A stretch of 64,000 nt of DNA from Sphingobacterium puteale (GTDB taxonomy: Bacteria; Bacteroidota; Bacteroidia; Sphingobacteriales; Sphingobacteriaceae): the NCBI RefSeq assembly GCF_003627955.1, contig NZ_RBWS01000004.1, positions 124,001-188,000 on the forward strand, read 5' to 3'. Positions within the stretch are counted from its first letter, which is position 1. Each line of letters opens with the position of its first letter. Made by a program: the position numbers and the translations under genes. The notes under the pieces are model-generated. The model was not told the DNA's origin. It saw only the letters and a list, made by a program, of their open reading frames with translations, and made no database searches. This document shows positions 8,186-17,958 of this stretch, piece after piece.

Positions 8186-9325
8186 ATGCCCGATACAGCA
8201 GTTTCTACTTCCGCGTATGCCGACACCAAACCGCATTATGCTGTGCTTGATGGCCTGCGTGGCGTTGCCGCCATCACGGTAGTGTGTTTTCATATTTTCG
8301 AAGCTTTTGCCACCAGTCACTTGGATCAACGTATTAACCACGGTTACCTGGCGGTCGATTTTTTCTTTATGTTATCTGGATTTGTCGTCGGTTATGCGTA
8401 CGATGATCGTTGGGGAACGATGACGACAATGGATTTTATCAAACGCCGGATTATACGATTACATCCCATGGTTATTATGGGGGCGATCATTGGTGCTGTC
8501 CTATTCTATTTACAGGGTTGTTCGGTCTGGGATGTATCGAAGGTGACTGTTTCGGCTTTATTACTAGCGACGGTATTAAATGCACTGCTGATCCCTGCTC
8601 TCCCCGGACATGAAGTAAGGGGATTAGGTGAGATGTTTCCGCTGAATGGTCCGAGTTGGTCCTTGTTTTTTGAATATATTGGTAATCTCCTTTATGTTTT
8701 GATCATCCGTAAATTTTCAACAAAAGCACTTGGCGGACTGGTGGTTGCTGCTGGCTGTGGATTAGCCATATTTGCGATCTGGGGTCCTTTGGGTGATATT
8801 TGTGCAGGATTTTCACTGACCGGAACAGAATTTACAGCGGGATCCTTACGTCTTTTATTTTCCTTTACTGCAGGACTGTTTTTATCGCGCGTATTTAAGC
8901 CTTTTCGGATTAAAGGTGCATTTTGGATCTGTAGTATTATCCTTGTTTCACTTTTGGCGATTCCTCGTATCGGGGGAGTTGAACATCTCTGGATGAATGG
9001 ACTCTATGATACGCTGTGCTGTGTGCTGGTTTTTCCACTGCTAGTTGTTCTGGGGGCTTCCGGAAAAGGGGGCAGTTTTACAAACAAACTGTCTAAATTC
9101 CTGGGAGATATCTCTTACCCTTTGTATATGGTGCACTATCCTTTTATCTATTTGTATTACGCTTGGGTGAAAAATGAAAACCTCAGCTTTGAGCAATCAT
9201 TGCCCGGTGCTGCAGCGGTCGTGATCGGTAGTATTGTGCTCGCTTATAGCTGTTTAAAGTTGTACGATATCCCTGTACGAAAATATCTGACCCAGCGATT
9301 TTTAAAATCAAAGGCAAAGAATTAG
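8186..9325 (+). CDS. Acyltransferase-3 family membrane protein (OafA/YrhL-like)
   Basis: 379 aa from the ATG at 8186. The upstream ATG (8120) would add 22 residues unlike the family, whereas the conserved LDGLRGVAA motif normally lies 15-20 residues from the start. Around 10 hydrophobic segments are visible. The catalytic-type His of the first segment (VCFHIFEA), VDFFFMLSGFVVGY, the RRIIRLHPM block and NGPSWSLFFEY are all classical acyltransferase-3 motifs. Members O-acetylate or O-succinylate glycans or lipids on the periplasmic side. The target here is unknown. Confidence 0.9.
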   Translation: MPDTAVSTSAYADTKPHYAVLDGLRGVAAITVVCFHIFEAFATSHLDQRINHGYLAVDFFFMLSGFVVGYAYDDRWGTMTTMDFIKRRIIRLHPMVIMGAIIGAVLFYLQGCSVWDVSKVTVSALLLATVLNALLIPALPGHEVRGLGEMFPLNGPSWSLFFEYIGNLLYVLIIRKFSTKALGGLVVAAGCGLAIFAIWGPLGDICAGFSLTGTEFTAGSLRLLFSFTAGLFLSRVFKPFRIKGAFWICSIILVSLLAIPRIGGVEHLWMNGLYDTLCCVLVFPLLVVLGASGKGGSFTNKLSKFLGDISYPLYMVHYPFIYLYYAWVKNENLSFEQSLPGAAAVVIGSIVLAYSCLKLYDIPVRKYLTQRFLKSKAKN

Positions 9326-9350
9326 AATTAAGTGCAGAATAGGTAAACGA

Positions 9351-10901
9351 TTATTTTTGAAATGCTCCAATCGTAATGCGATTTGCTTCTGATCTTGCCT
9401 TTCCGCTCAAATCCAATACGCCATTGATTGCTTGACTAATAAAATTGCCTTTATCAAGGGCAGGAGATGAATCCCTTAATTCAAAATCTGCTTGTGTCGT
9501 TGATATAAACCCCGGATCCTGGCCAAAGATCGCATGCGTATCGCCAATAAGGGTTGATTTCCAGGTTTGTTGATCCCGGATGACTTTCCCATTCCATATC
9601 CACTGATCTTCTCCGGTACTGAAGTATAAATTGTAGTCAATCGCATTGGATTTACCTGTATTGGTATATTTATGAATAAATACACCATTGGGTTTGGCAA
9701 CAATAATATTATTTTGGATGATATTGTCTATACAGTTCTCAACAAGTCGTATTTCACCTTCAATTTCATCAAAATAGCCCCTGTCGATATTGTTATGAAA
9801 TAAGGTATTATTCACAACATAACAGTTCAGCGTACCACCTCCGGTGTAATTTAGATATCCACCCAGGCTGATCCCCGCGAGTGAATTGTTATAGACCTCG
9901 TTATTTCTGACAATACAGTCACGTGTAGGAAAGTTGTCGGTTTCACTGACTAGGCCGATTCCGCGCCCACAGCGATAGACACTGTTTCTTTCAACAATGA
10001 TATCCCGGGCGCCATCGATGTAAATTCCAATGGCCCCGTTATGCTCAGCAAATGCAGGGATAGGACCAGTTCGACCATCAATATCATAAACTTCGTTTTG
10101 GCTGATCAGTCCGTTACGTACATAGTTCAGGTTTGCTGTAGCATTGGCGGCATATCCTCCGGCTGCAACAATACCAATATTTTCACCATTGTATACTTTG
10201 TTCCCTCTAATCGTAAAGCCATCCACGTAGCCATTGATGGTGAGGTTTTCGGAATAGCCGGTATTGCAGTCATGGATCGTATTATCCTCCACAATAATAT
10301 CCTGTAAGGCCTCGGCAGTATTGCCGATGACCAGAATACCATGCCCACTTCTGCCATCCTGTGGGCTGGCATTGTTCTCGATATGATGAACCCTATTATT
10401 TCGTATGGTTATGTTTTTAGAACCTTGATCGATAATAATCCCGTTCACGTCATTGCCCTTGGCTTGTGTTTTAAAATTGCGGATTTCAAAACCCTCGAAT
10501 TGAATAAATCGGGCATTTCTGATCGTGACCAATGCTTCTGTGCCGGTGATGGGTAGTCCTTCACCATCAATAGCCACAGCTTCGTTGGGATAGGACTTTA
10601 TCGTAATGAGTTTCGTTGAACTTCCTGATTTTGAAATCAATAGTTTTTCATGGTAAGCACCTTCACGTACAAAAATAGTGTCACCTGCTGATATAGCATC
10701 CAAAGCGCGTGAGATAGTACGAAAGGGCTGGCTCTCCGTACCCTTGTTCTGGTCGTTACCTGTAACCGAAACGTACCTGCTTTTTTGAGGGACTGAGTCG
10801 GTCTGTATATGATCGACATCATAAGCATGACCGCATGCCGCGCACAAAAGCAAACCTTGTAATAGCGAATAGGTCAACGAAAATAGGCGCTTAAAAATCA
10901 T
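9351..10901 (-). CDS. Right-handed parallel beta-helix protein, putative secreted
   Basis: 516 aa with a signal sequence (possible lipobox LLCAAC, Cys23). Residues 42-75 carry YVSVTGNDQNKGTESQPFRT, the DUF1565-type entry into a parallel beta-helix, followed by many coils with Asn-ladder phrases (NITIRNNRVHHIE, GFTIRGNKVYNG, DIIVERNSVYRC). Such proteins are polysaccharide lyases, epimerases or glycan-binding proteins; no lyase active site can be assigned by eye. The gene lies 175 bp downstream of the TIG/NHL gene on the same strand, behind a terminator. It may be the distal, partly uncoupled member of the SusC/SusD locus and its likely extracellular glycan-active component. Confidence 0.85.
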   Translation of the reverse strand: MIFKRLFSLTYSLLQGLLLCAACGHAYDVDHIQTDSVPQKSRYVSVTGNDQNKGTESQPFRTISRALDAISAGDTIFVREGAYHEKLLISKSGSSTKLITIKSYPNEAVAIDGEGLPITGTEALVTIRNARFIQFEGFEIRNFKTQAKGNDVNGIIIDQGSKNITIRNNRVHHIENNASPQDGRSGHGILVIGNTAEALQDIIVEDNTIHDCNTGYSENLTINGYVDGFTIRGNKVYNGENIGIVAAGGYAANATANLNYVRNGLISQNEVYDIDGRTGPIPAFAEHNGAIGIYIDGARDIIVERNSVYRCGRGIGLVSETDNFPTRDCIVRNNEVYNNSLAGISLGGYLNYTGGGTLNCYVVNNTLFHNNIDRGYFDEIEGEIRLVENCIDNIIQNNIIVAKPNGVFIHKYTNTGKSNAIDYNLYFSTGEDQWIWNGKVIRDQQTWKSTLIGDTHAIFGQDPGFISTTQADFELRDSSPALDKGNFISQAINGVLDLSGKARSEANRITIGAFQK

Positions 10902-11028
10902 ATAAAGTCATTTGAAATTTGAATAAACTGTCCAAAGTGTATAGGCTTTCATATCTTTATGACCTCATTTGGATCTTGTCATCTCTGAGAATGCACAATT
11001 GAAAAGAGTGGTTGGGGATATGGATAAA

Positions 11029-11070
11029 ATTAAAGAAAATGGGTGTCCGATGGTTCTATTTCGGACACCC
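11029..11070 (-). terminator. Terminator at the end of the SusC/SusD/TIG operon
   Basis: Perfect 10-bp GC-rich stem (11041-11050 and 11061-11070) with a 10-nt loop, 7 bp past the TIG/NHL stop codon. Read on the minus strand it continues into ATTTTCTTT. The same stem sequence recurs in the terminator at 57346-57374. Confidence 0.75.
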
Positions 11071-11076
11071 ATTAGG

Positions 11077-12399
11077 TTATTCAGATATGATCTTTCGGAC
11101 ACTATTATTTTTCTTGTCGATGACATAGACTGTACCATTTTTATCTACAGCTACACCTTCAGGCACGTTAAATGAGGCAGCCTCGCCGACGGCGTTTGTA
11201 AAACCTGCGATGTTAGATCCCGCAAATGTACTTACCTGGAATGTCTTGCCATCCACCAAGCGGATGCTCTGATCCGGAGATCCACTATCGGCCCCGGCGG
11301 TACCATTTCCAGCTACATATACATTGCCTTGGCTGTCGGCCGCAATCCCCCAAGGGAGTGCAAATTCAGCCTCCGTACTGAGTCCATTTTTATAACCATA
11401 TTTACCAGAACCGGCAATCATGGTATGCTTCCATGTTTTGGGATCGTATTTTCTGATTTGATTGTCGCCATGGATACAGATGTATAGACTGCCATCCGGA
11501 CCGCAGGCCATTCCTGCCGGAAAATTCAATCCATCGATGACTGTCGTTACTGCTGTACCATCTGTATTTAACTGATAAATAGGAGCCGGGGAGGTAACAG
11601 AATTATAATATAGTTTTTTTGACGTTTGGTCATAAGCAATGAACCAAGGCTCCCTTGCGGCCCAGGCGACAAGCTTTGCTGTACCATCGGGTGTTATCTT
11701 ACGGATATCCCAGTTTCCGGGATCGACACAATACAGATTACCCTGTTCATCAATGGTCAATCCATACGGAAGGCTAAACCGTGCTTCACCTCCTTTCCCG
11801 TCTGCAAAACCGGCATTACTTGGAGATCCGGCTAAAGTACTGACGTTTCCGGCGGGATCAATTTTACGGATACAGTGGTTACCGGGGTCAGTGACATAGA
11901 CATTTAACGCATCATCTACAGCGATACCGCCATTGCGGTACCAGGATTCGCCTCCAAAATTGAACTTCGCATCAGTACCTTTTCCGTTGAGGAAGCCTGC
12001 TGCGCCATTGCCCGCCAAGGTGCTGACCGTTCTTTTGTAGATATAGCTGTAGCTATCTTTGGATGTTCCTGTTTTTCCGCCGATAGACACTTCAAGAGGT
12101 CCGCTACCAGCTCTTTTAGGGATTATGGCCATGATCTGGCTACCATTTGAGCCAACAACTTTCAAAGGTATGCCATTAAGTTTAACAGAAATCGCAGCAG
12201 TGTCCGTGGTAAAGTTCTCTCCATTGATCAGCACTTCTGTTCCATAGACGCCTTGCTTTGGAAGGAAATCCGTGACAACAATGGCCGCATTCGGATCATG
12301 TGCTGCACTCATATGATCTTTCTTACATGAACATATTCCCACCAATATCACAAAGGAGAGCAGGGGGAAGAATAAATACTTTCTATATATTAATTTCAT
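11077..12399 (-). CDS. IPT/TIG and NHL-repeat lipoprotein of the SusC/SusD locus
   Basis: 440 aa, lipoprotein signal with Cys25 (ICSCKK). An IPT/TIG immunoglobulin-like domain covers about residues 40-120 (FLPKQGVYGTEVLINGENF). It is followed by NHL-type beta-propeller repeats with recurring DxxGNLY/NVYV-DxxNHCIRK-ID phrases and alternating AGSxxAGFxDGxGxxARF segments. Proteins of this build are usual as the third gene of Bacteroidota SusC/SusD operons, where they are thought to be surface glycan-binding lipoproteins. The gene follows SusD by 126 bp and ends in a strong terminator. No catalytic residues are evident. Confidence 0.9.
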   Translation of the reverse strand: MKLIYRKYLFFPLLSFVILVGICSCKKDHMSAAHDPNAAIVVTDFLPKQGVYGTEVLINGENFTTDTAAISVKLNGIPLKVVGSNGSQIMAIIPKRAGSGPLEVSIGGKTGTSKDSYSYIYKRTVSTLAGNGAAGFLNGKGTDAKFNFGGESWYRNGGIAVDDALNVYVTDPGNHCIRKIDPAGNVSTLAGSPSNAGFADGKGGEARFSLPYGLTIDEQGNLYCVDPGNWDIRKITPDGTAKLVAWAAREPWFIAYDQTSKKLYYNSVTSPAPIYQLNTDGTAVTTVIDGLNFPAGMACGPDGSLYICIHGDNQIRKYDPKTWKHTMIAGSGKYGYKNGLSTEAEFALPWGIAADSQGNVYVAGNGTAGADSGSPDQSIRLVDGKTFQVSTFAGSNIAGFTNAVGEAASFNVPEGVAVDKNGTVYVIDKKNNSVRKIISE

Positions 12400-12525
12400 C
12401 TGTCAATAATTTTATTTTCCATCCGTTAGATGGGAGCTATTCTATTTAAAATTTACATTTACTGCTGTGATAAAAATGAAATTTCAACTAGGAGCGGTTT
12501 ATAAATAGTAAAAATCAAACCCTAA

Positions 12526-14403
12526 TTACCAGCCTGGATTTTGGACAAGGGCTGTATTCTTGTCCAGATCATCTTGGAAAATCGGGAATAGATACATTTT
12601 GTCATCCCAAAATCTGTTTTGCAATAAATTTCTTTTATAGAAATCCTGGTAGAAAAATCCTTGATTGTTATCGTTTGACGTTATATTCATCCGGTATATC
12701 GCTCGGGAGGCTGGGTTTCCCATCATCAGTCGACGAATGAGGGTGAAATAGCGGTCACCTTCAAAAGCGAGTTCAATTTGTCGCTCGCGAAGAATCCATT
12801 TACGTTGTTCATCTTTATTGCCTACCACCTGTGGATAGACAGTTTCCAATTTAGGTAAACCGGCCCGTTGACGGACAAGGTTTAGATAAGACAGAATATC
12901 AGGATGGCTCGGATTAACTTCATTGAGCGATTCGGCATAATTTAAATAGATTTCAGCCAAACGGATATGGATATATGGACGATATACAGCGCGATCCTGG
13001 CGAATATTACTGGCTGGACTAACATTTTTTTGTGCGAGATATCCTGTTTTATCGGCACTATTTGAATTCTGTACCAGTCCGGCTTTTCCTGAATAATAAA
13101 ACTCGGCTCTTCCGCGTCCATCCTTGTTGCCATCTGAGGAAAAGAAGTTGCGGTCATCGGCTGTTGGTGCGGGTAGGATAGGCTTACCATTATAGAGGAT
13201 ATTGACGTAAAATCGCGCTTCCCGGTTTACATACATATTTGAATTGCCAGCGATGTAACCTCTATTGACGCCATCGCGGCTTTTGCCCCAGTCGGCAGGA
13301 TCATCCGTTGCGACGAAACCATCCTCCCGATAACCAGAAGTGGGATCGTCAATAGTCTTGCCATTACGCATCAGGTGGGCATCCACCACATTTTGTGTGG
13401 CATTCATCATCGCAATTCCACCGGGTTCAGGTGCACTTCGTTTCTCATGTCCCCATTGCCAGGTGTCCGCTTTGTGCGTGGAAAAAATAATCTCACTATT
13501 CCAGTTGGTTAAAAAGAGGTTACGGAAAGACAGGTAAGGATCGAATTTTGAATCTCCTTCATCCAGATTGGTAAAGAGCTTATAGGCATTTAAGTCAATA
13601 ACAGCTTTTGCAGCATCAGCGGCCAATTGCCATTTATTGGCATCGTTCTGCAACGGGGCGAGGGCCTTACCATCTTTGTTTTTGAAGTTTGCAAAACGCG
13701 GATTTCCATTCCATAAGGGGCTCGCCGCCCATAGCGCCACCTGTGATTTTATAGCCAGACAGGTTCCTTTACTTGGTCGACCATAATTGGAGGAGGCGGA
13801 CCATACCACAGGAAGGTCTGCTGCGGCAAGATCCATCATGCTATTGATGTAATCGACGCATTCCTGAAATGAATTGCGGGGATATTTGTTGAAATCTTCG
13901 TTCAAACCCAATGTCCCTTTCAGCAATACCGCTGGGCCATATTGACGCAGCAATTTCCAATAGTACCAGCCCCGCAAAAACCTTACCTCGGCTTTGTATT
14001 GTACTTTAAGTTCTGTGCTCAATGCACCTTCAGGAACCTTGTCGATGTTTTCCTCAAAAATAAATGACTGCCTAATGGCGGTGTAAGGGTTATTCCAATA
14101 ATGCTGCCAGTACATGCTTTGTGCATTCCAGTTCCCGACAGCCATTTGTCGAACGTTCACAACAGGTATATTACAGGAGCTTTCATCGCTGGCACCAAGG
14201 GTCGTAAAATCGTCTACCGGCGTTTCGATATAACTATAGATCTGGTTTAAGTAAGATTCTGCATTGGCCCGGGTCTCCCAAACCATGTCTGAAGTGAGGA
14301 GGTTATCCGGTTTTTTGTCCAAATAAGTACAGCTTTGCATATTTTGGCATAAGGCTAGCGCTAATAGACCTGATGCAATATATTTTGGTGATATCTGTTT
14401 CAT
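12526..14403 (-). CDS. SusD/RagB-family nutrient-binding outer-membrane lipoprotein
   Basis: 625 aa, lipoprotein signal with Cys25. Typical features are the N-terminal YLDKKPDNLL segment right after the lipid anchor, the TPR-like helices with EVRFLRGWYYWKLL (a hallmark block), and the C-terminal half with RLAEIYLNYAESLNEV and ILRERQIELAFEGDRYF. SusD proteins sit on the outer face of the outer membrane as a lid over the SusC barrel and present oligosaccharides (or peptides) to it. It is 20 bp downstream of susC, hence the same transcript. The ligand is unknown. Confidence 0.97.
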   Translation of the reverse strand: MKQISPKYIASGLLALALCQNMQSCTYLDKKPDNLLTSDMVWETRANAESYLNQIYSYIETPVDDFTTLGASDESSCNIPVVNVRQMAVGNWNAQSMYWQHYWNNPYTAIRQSFIFEENIDKVPEGALSTELKVQYKAEVRFLRGWYYWKLLRQYGPAVLLKGTLGLNEDFNKYPRNSFQECVDYINSMMDLAAADLPVVWSASSNYGRPSKGTCLAIKSQVALWAASPLWNGNPRFANFKNKDGKALAPLQNDANKWQLAADAAKAVIDLNAYKLFTNLDEGDSKFDPYLSFRNLFLTNWNSEIIFSTHKADTWQWGHEKRSAPEPGGIAMMNATQNVVDAHLMRNGKTIDDPTSGYREDGFVATDDPADWGKSRDGVNRGYIAGNSNMYVNREARFYVNILYNGKPILPAPTADDRNFFSSDGNKDGRGRAEFYYSGKAGLVQNSNSADKTGYLAQKNVSPASNIRQDRAVYRPYIHIRLAEIYLNYAESLNEVNPSHPDILSYLNLVRQRAGLPKLETVYPQVVGNKDEQRKWILRERQIELAFEGDRYFTLIRRLMMGNPASRAIYRMNITSNDNNQGFFYQDFYKRNLLQNRFWDDKMYLFPIFQDDLDKNTALVQNPGW

Positions 14404-14423
14404 GGTTATTGTATAGATTTAGA

Positions 14424-17400
14424 TTAAAACTGTGCCCGAACGCCGAAGGTGATCATACGATTTAATGGATATTTGGCACCGTTGCTTCCCAATTCGGGAT
14501 CCCAGAGCTTGAATTTGCTAAATGTCAGGAGGTTTTGGCCCGATGAATACACATAAAGTGACGTGAAACCAAGTTTGTCCAATCCTTTTGCTTTAATAGT
14601 ATAGCCCAAAGAAGCCTGTTTCATGCGTATATAAGCCCCATCTTTTAACCAGTGTGTACTGTTGATATAGTTGTTGTCACTGCCACTGGCCATTGTCAGG
14701 CGCGGGTAGTAAGCATCCTGACGTGGATTTTCTGCGGTCCAACGGTCTTCAACAATGGACATGGTATTGTTGGGATAGATTCCTAATCCCGAAAAAGGGA
14801 GCACGCCGACCCCATTGACGCCCATACCTTTCCCCGGAATTTCACTGCCATTGGCCATGATCCCCACATCAGCGACCCCTTGAAAAAATACGGAAAGGTC
14901 AAAGTTTTTATATGAAGCTGAAAGACCGGCACCGTATAGCCAGGATGGAAACCAGGATTTTCCAAGGTAGGTCCGGTCATATGCATCAATGATATTATCG
15001 TCTTCAGCATTTAAGTTTTTGTAACGGATATCTCCCGGAGATACGGGGTTAAATTTTTGCTGAGGGGCAGACTCGACCTCTTCTTTGCTCGTAAAGTAGC
15101 CCATGGCAATATGCCCCTGATATTCGCCATAGCGTGTTCCTGTCTTGGATTGATAACCGTAGCGTCTGACGGGTTCATCCGCATATACTATTTTATTGCG
15201 GCTATAGGTGACATTACCAAAAAGGCGTAGCCCAACATCCCCAAAGTTATCGTTGTATTCAATACTGGCATCCATCCCCTTATTGTCCATCTCACCTATA
15301 TTGGCATAAACAAGAAGACTATTATAACCGGCGATAGAAGAAATGGATTGTCTCTCGATAAGAATGTTTTTTCGACGCTCGGCGAAACCATCAAAGATCA
15401 GGTTGAGCTTGTTCCATAATCCGATTTCAAGACCAATGCCGGTTTTATAGGATTTTTCCCAGGTGAGATTCTCGACACCTAATATTCTCTCCGTTTTTCC
15501 GCCGACCAAATTTCCATTGAGACCAAAACCTGTAGAGCCGCCACCACCGATCTGCGTTAAGTAAGGGAAGCGATTTTCAGCATTACCAATATTATCGTTA
15601 CCGACCACACCATAGGATCCCCTGATTTTTAATAAACTAAATGTCTTTTTCAAAGGCTCAAAAAATTCTTCATTGGAAATCACCCAGCCAGCCGAAGCGG
15701 AGGGAAATAAGCCAAATTTCTGTCCCTTCTCGAAATTTTCAGATCCCGTATAGCCCGCGTTAACTTCGACAAGATATTTATCACGGAATCCGTAGTTGAT
15801 CCTTCCGGCCAGACTTTGATTGCGGTAGGGGATGGATCCAATAACGTCACCGGCCAAACTGACCAAACGGTTACGCATATTATAAAGAAACATCCCGCCG
15901 ATTTTGTGATCGTTGAAAGTACGGTCATAGTTTAAATTACCTTCAAGATACATGACGCGTTGGCCAAAAGATTCTTTACTATAGTCCAAAAATTGCTGAC
16001 CAACTCTGCTTTGATTAAAAATGAGTTCCCCCTCAGGTGTCCTTCCTGTGGCCTGCCATAAATCATTTCTCCCTGAACGACGGTTGTTGAATTCACCATA
16101 ACTGTCAAAGGAGAACCGGGCATAGGCAGATAATCCTTCCGTAATTGCGTCTAATTTTTGATTAATGGTCAATACCGACTGTACGATAGGTTTAAATTCG
16201 CTGGAATAACCATTATTTTGTACTTCATTTAATGGGTTTGCGCCACCACCACTCAGTGGTCCTGCCCATTTACCGTCCGGATATTGAATTGGGTAGGCAA
16301 CGGGTGTAGTCGCATATGCCAGATACCATAAATCACCGGCAGCAATACCGGGGTAGCGGGAGTTGACCAGCATCCCTGTTAAGTTGAGCTGAACGGAGGT
16401 GGTTTTTGATAAATTGACATCCACATTACTGCGGAAATCATAGCGCTTGAAATCGAGATTCGGATTGTAATTGTTTAAATTACGGACTTTATAAGGACCG
16501 GTTTGATTATAATACGATCCTGAAATATAATATTTCATCGATTCACCACCGCCGGTAATGTTGATGTTGGCATTGGTGAGCATGGAATTCTTCTTATATA
16601 CTTCATCAATCCAGTTCACATTGGGATACATATAGGGATCCAGTCCACTGGCTGTTTTTTGGATCAATTCGTCTGTATAGACGGGACTAAGTCCCATATT
16701 TCTTCGCGCTTCATTCTGCAGTTCCATATATTTTATTCCATCCAGCATCTGTGGCGTTTTTGTAAAACCTGAGAAGCCTGTTTCTGCCTTAAAGGAAATC
16801 TTTGGTTTACCGGCAACACCTCTTTTCGTGGTAATAATCAAAACACCGTTGGCGCCCTTAGCTCCATACATGGCCGTGGATGAAGCATCTTTCAATAGGG
16901 AAATACTGGAAATATCTTCGGGATCAATATTGTTGAAAGATCCACCGAAACCGCCATTGACATCATCACGTTGCACACCATCGATGATAATTAGTGGAGA
17001 CGAATTACCAGCGTAGGTCCCGATTCCACGGATTGTAAAGGTCGAATTGTCATAACCGGGTTCACCACTGGACTGCACAGAAATAATACCAGCGACTTTA
17101 CCTGCTAAAGCATTCGATAAATTGGGTACAGGCGTCCGCATATCCGCCATATTTACTGAACTTACAGCACCCGTGACATTGATTTTTTTCTGTGTACCAT
17201 AACCTACGACAACAACATCATCCAGATTGTTATTGGCGAGTGCCAAGGTTATATTTAGATGGTCTTTGTTATCCGCATCTCGTTCAATACTTTCATAGCC
17301 CACATAGGTAAATGTCAGGATCACCTGACCGGATCCGGATGGAGGGGCAATGGTAAAATTTCCCTTGCCGTCGGTTGTCGTTGTGATCTGGGTATTTTTG

Positions 17401-17858
17401 ATACGTACTGTTACACCGGCTAAAGGGTTTCCCTGTTGATCTTTGACTGAACCATTAATGGCTTTTTGATTTTCGGTAACCTCTGCGGTACGAGCTGCCC
17501 CCGTCGATTCTTTTGGACGTATTATTAAGGTCTTCTTGATGACTTCAAACTCCAGCGCCTGATTTCGGAATAATGCCGTCAGCGCTTCGCTCAGCGTGGC
17601 ATTTTCCAGGTTAAGGGTGACAGGGCTTGCTTTCTTGATCAGTTTTGAATCGTAAAGCAGATCAAGCTGCGCCTGTTTGCTGATTTCTGCAAGAACTAGG
17701 TCGACCTTACTATTTTTAAAATGTAGGTTCATTTTTTGGCTATAAACCGGGGTTTTAGCCTGAACAACGCCAAAAAATGCGAGCAGTAGATAGAACTTCA
17801 TAATCAATAGGGTCTTAATTAAGAACATATGCTGTTCTTTTCCCGGTATTATTTTCAT
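14424..17858 (-). CDS. SusC/RagA-type TonB-linked outer-membrane transporter
   Basis: 1144 aa. The N-terminus carries an STN (secretin/TonB short) domain, about residues 45-113, which marks transducer receptors that talk to a FecR anti-sigma factor. Then come a CarboxypepD_reg-like domain (about 132-207), the conserved VVVVGYGTQKK stretch (near 215), the plug with GTYAGNSSPLIIIDG and SSTAMYGAKGANGV, and a 22-stranded barrel ending in Phe. It imports its ligand with SusD and TonB energy. The upstream FecR and sigma genes and the STN domain together support ligand-induced autoregulation. Confidence 0.97.
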   Translation of the reverse strand: MKIIPGKEQHMFLIKTLLIMKFYLLLAFFGVVQAKTPVYSQKMNLHFKNSKVDLVLAEISKQAQLDLLYDSKLIKKASPVTLNLENATLSEALTALFRNQALEFEVIKKTLIIRPKESTGAARTAEVTENQKAINGSVKDQQGNPLAGVTVRIKNTQITTTTDGKGNFTIAPPSGSGQVILTFTYVGYESIERDADNKDHLNITLALANNNLDDVVVVGYGTQKKINVTGAVSSVNMADMRTPVPNLSNALAGKVAGIISVQSSGEPGYDNSTFTIRGIGTYAGNSSPLIIIDGVQRDDVNGGFGGSFNNIDPEDISSISLLKDASSTAMYGAKGANGVLIITTKRGVAGKPKISFKAETGFSGFTKTPQMLDGIKYMELQNEARRNMGLSPVYTDELIQKTASGLDPYMYPNVNWIDEVYKKNSMLTNANINITGGGESMKYYISGSYYNQTGPYKVRNLNNYNPNLDFKRYDFRSNVDVNLSKTTSVQLNLTGMLVNSRYPGIAAGDLWYLAYATTPVAYPIQYPDGKWAGPLSGGGANPLNEVQNNGYSSEFKPIVQSVLTINQKLDAITEGLSAYARFSFDSYGEFNNRRSGRNDLWQATGRTPEGELIFNQSRVGQQFLDYSKESFGQRVMYLEGNLNYDRTFNDHKIGGMFLYNMRNRLVSLAGDVIGSIPYRNQSLAGRINYGFRDKYLVEVNAGYTGSENFEKGQKFGLFPSASAGWVISNEEFFEPLKKTFSLLKIRGSYGVVGNDNIGNAENRFPYLTQIGGGGSTGFGLNGNLVGGKTERILGVENLTWEKSYKTGIGLEIGLWNKLNLIFDGFAERRKNILIERQSISSIAGYNSLLVYANIGEMDNKGMDASIEYNDNFGDVGLRLFGNVTYSRNKIVYADEPVRRYGYQSKTGTRYGEYQGHIAMGYFTSKEEVESAPQQKFNPVSPGDIRYKNLNAEDDNIIDAYDRTYLGKSWFPSWLYGAGLSASYKNFDLSVFFQGVADVGIMANGSEIPGKGMGVNGVGVLPFSGLGIYPNNTMSIVEDRWTAENPRQDAYYPRLTMASGSDNNYINSTHWLKDGAYIRMKQASLGYTIKAKGLDKLGFTSLYVYSSGQNLLTFSKFKLWDPELGSNGAKYPLNRMITFGVRAQF

Positions 17859-17958
17859 AATTTTGTTTAGAATTAAAAGGTTAATTAATTTTTGACAGAA
17901 AATTTTTAAACTCTATTCGTAGCCGGGATGTGACAGCATCCTGGCTTAAGTTTTCTAT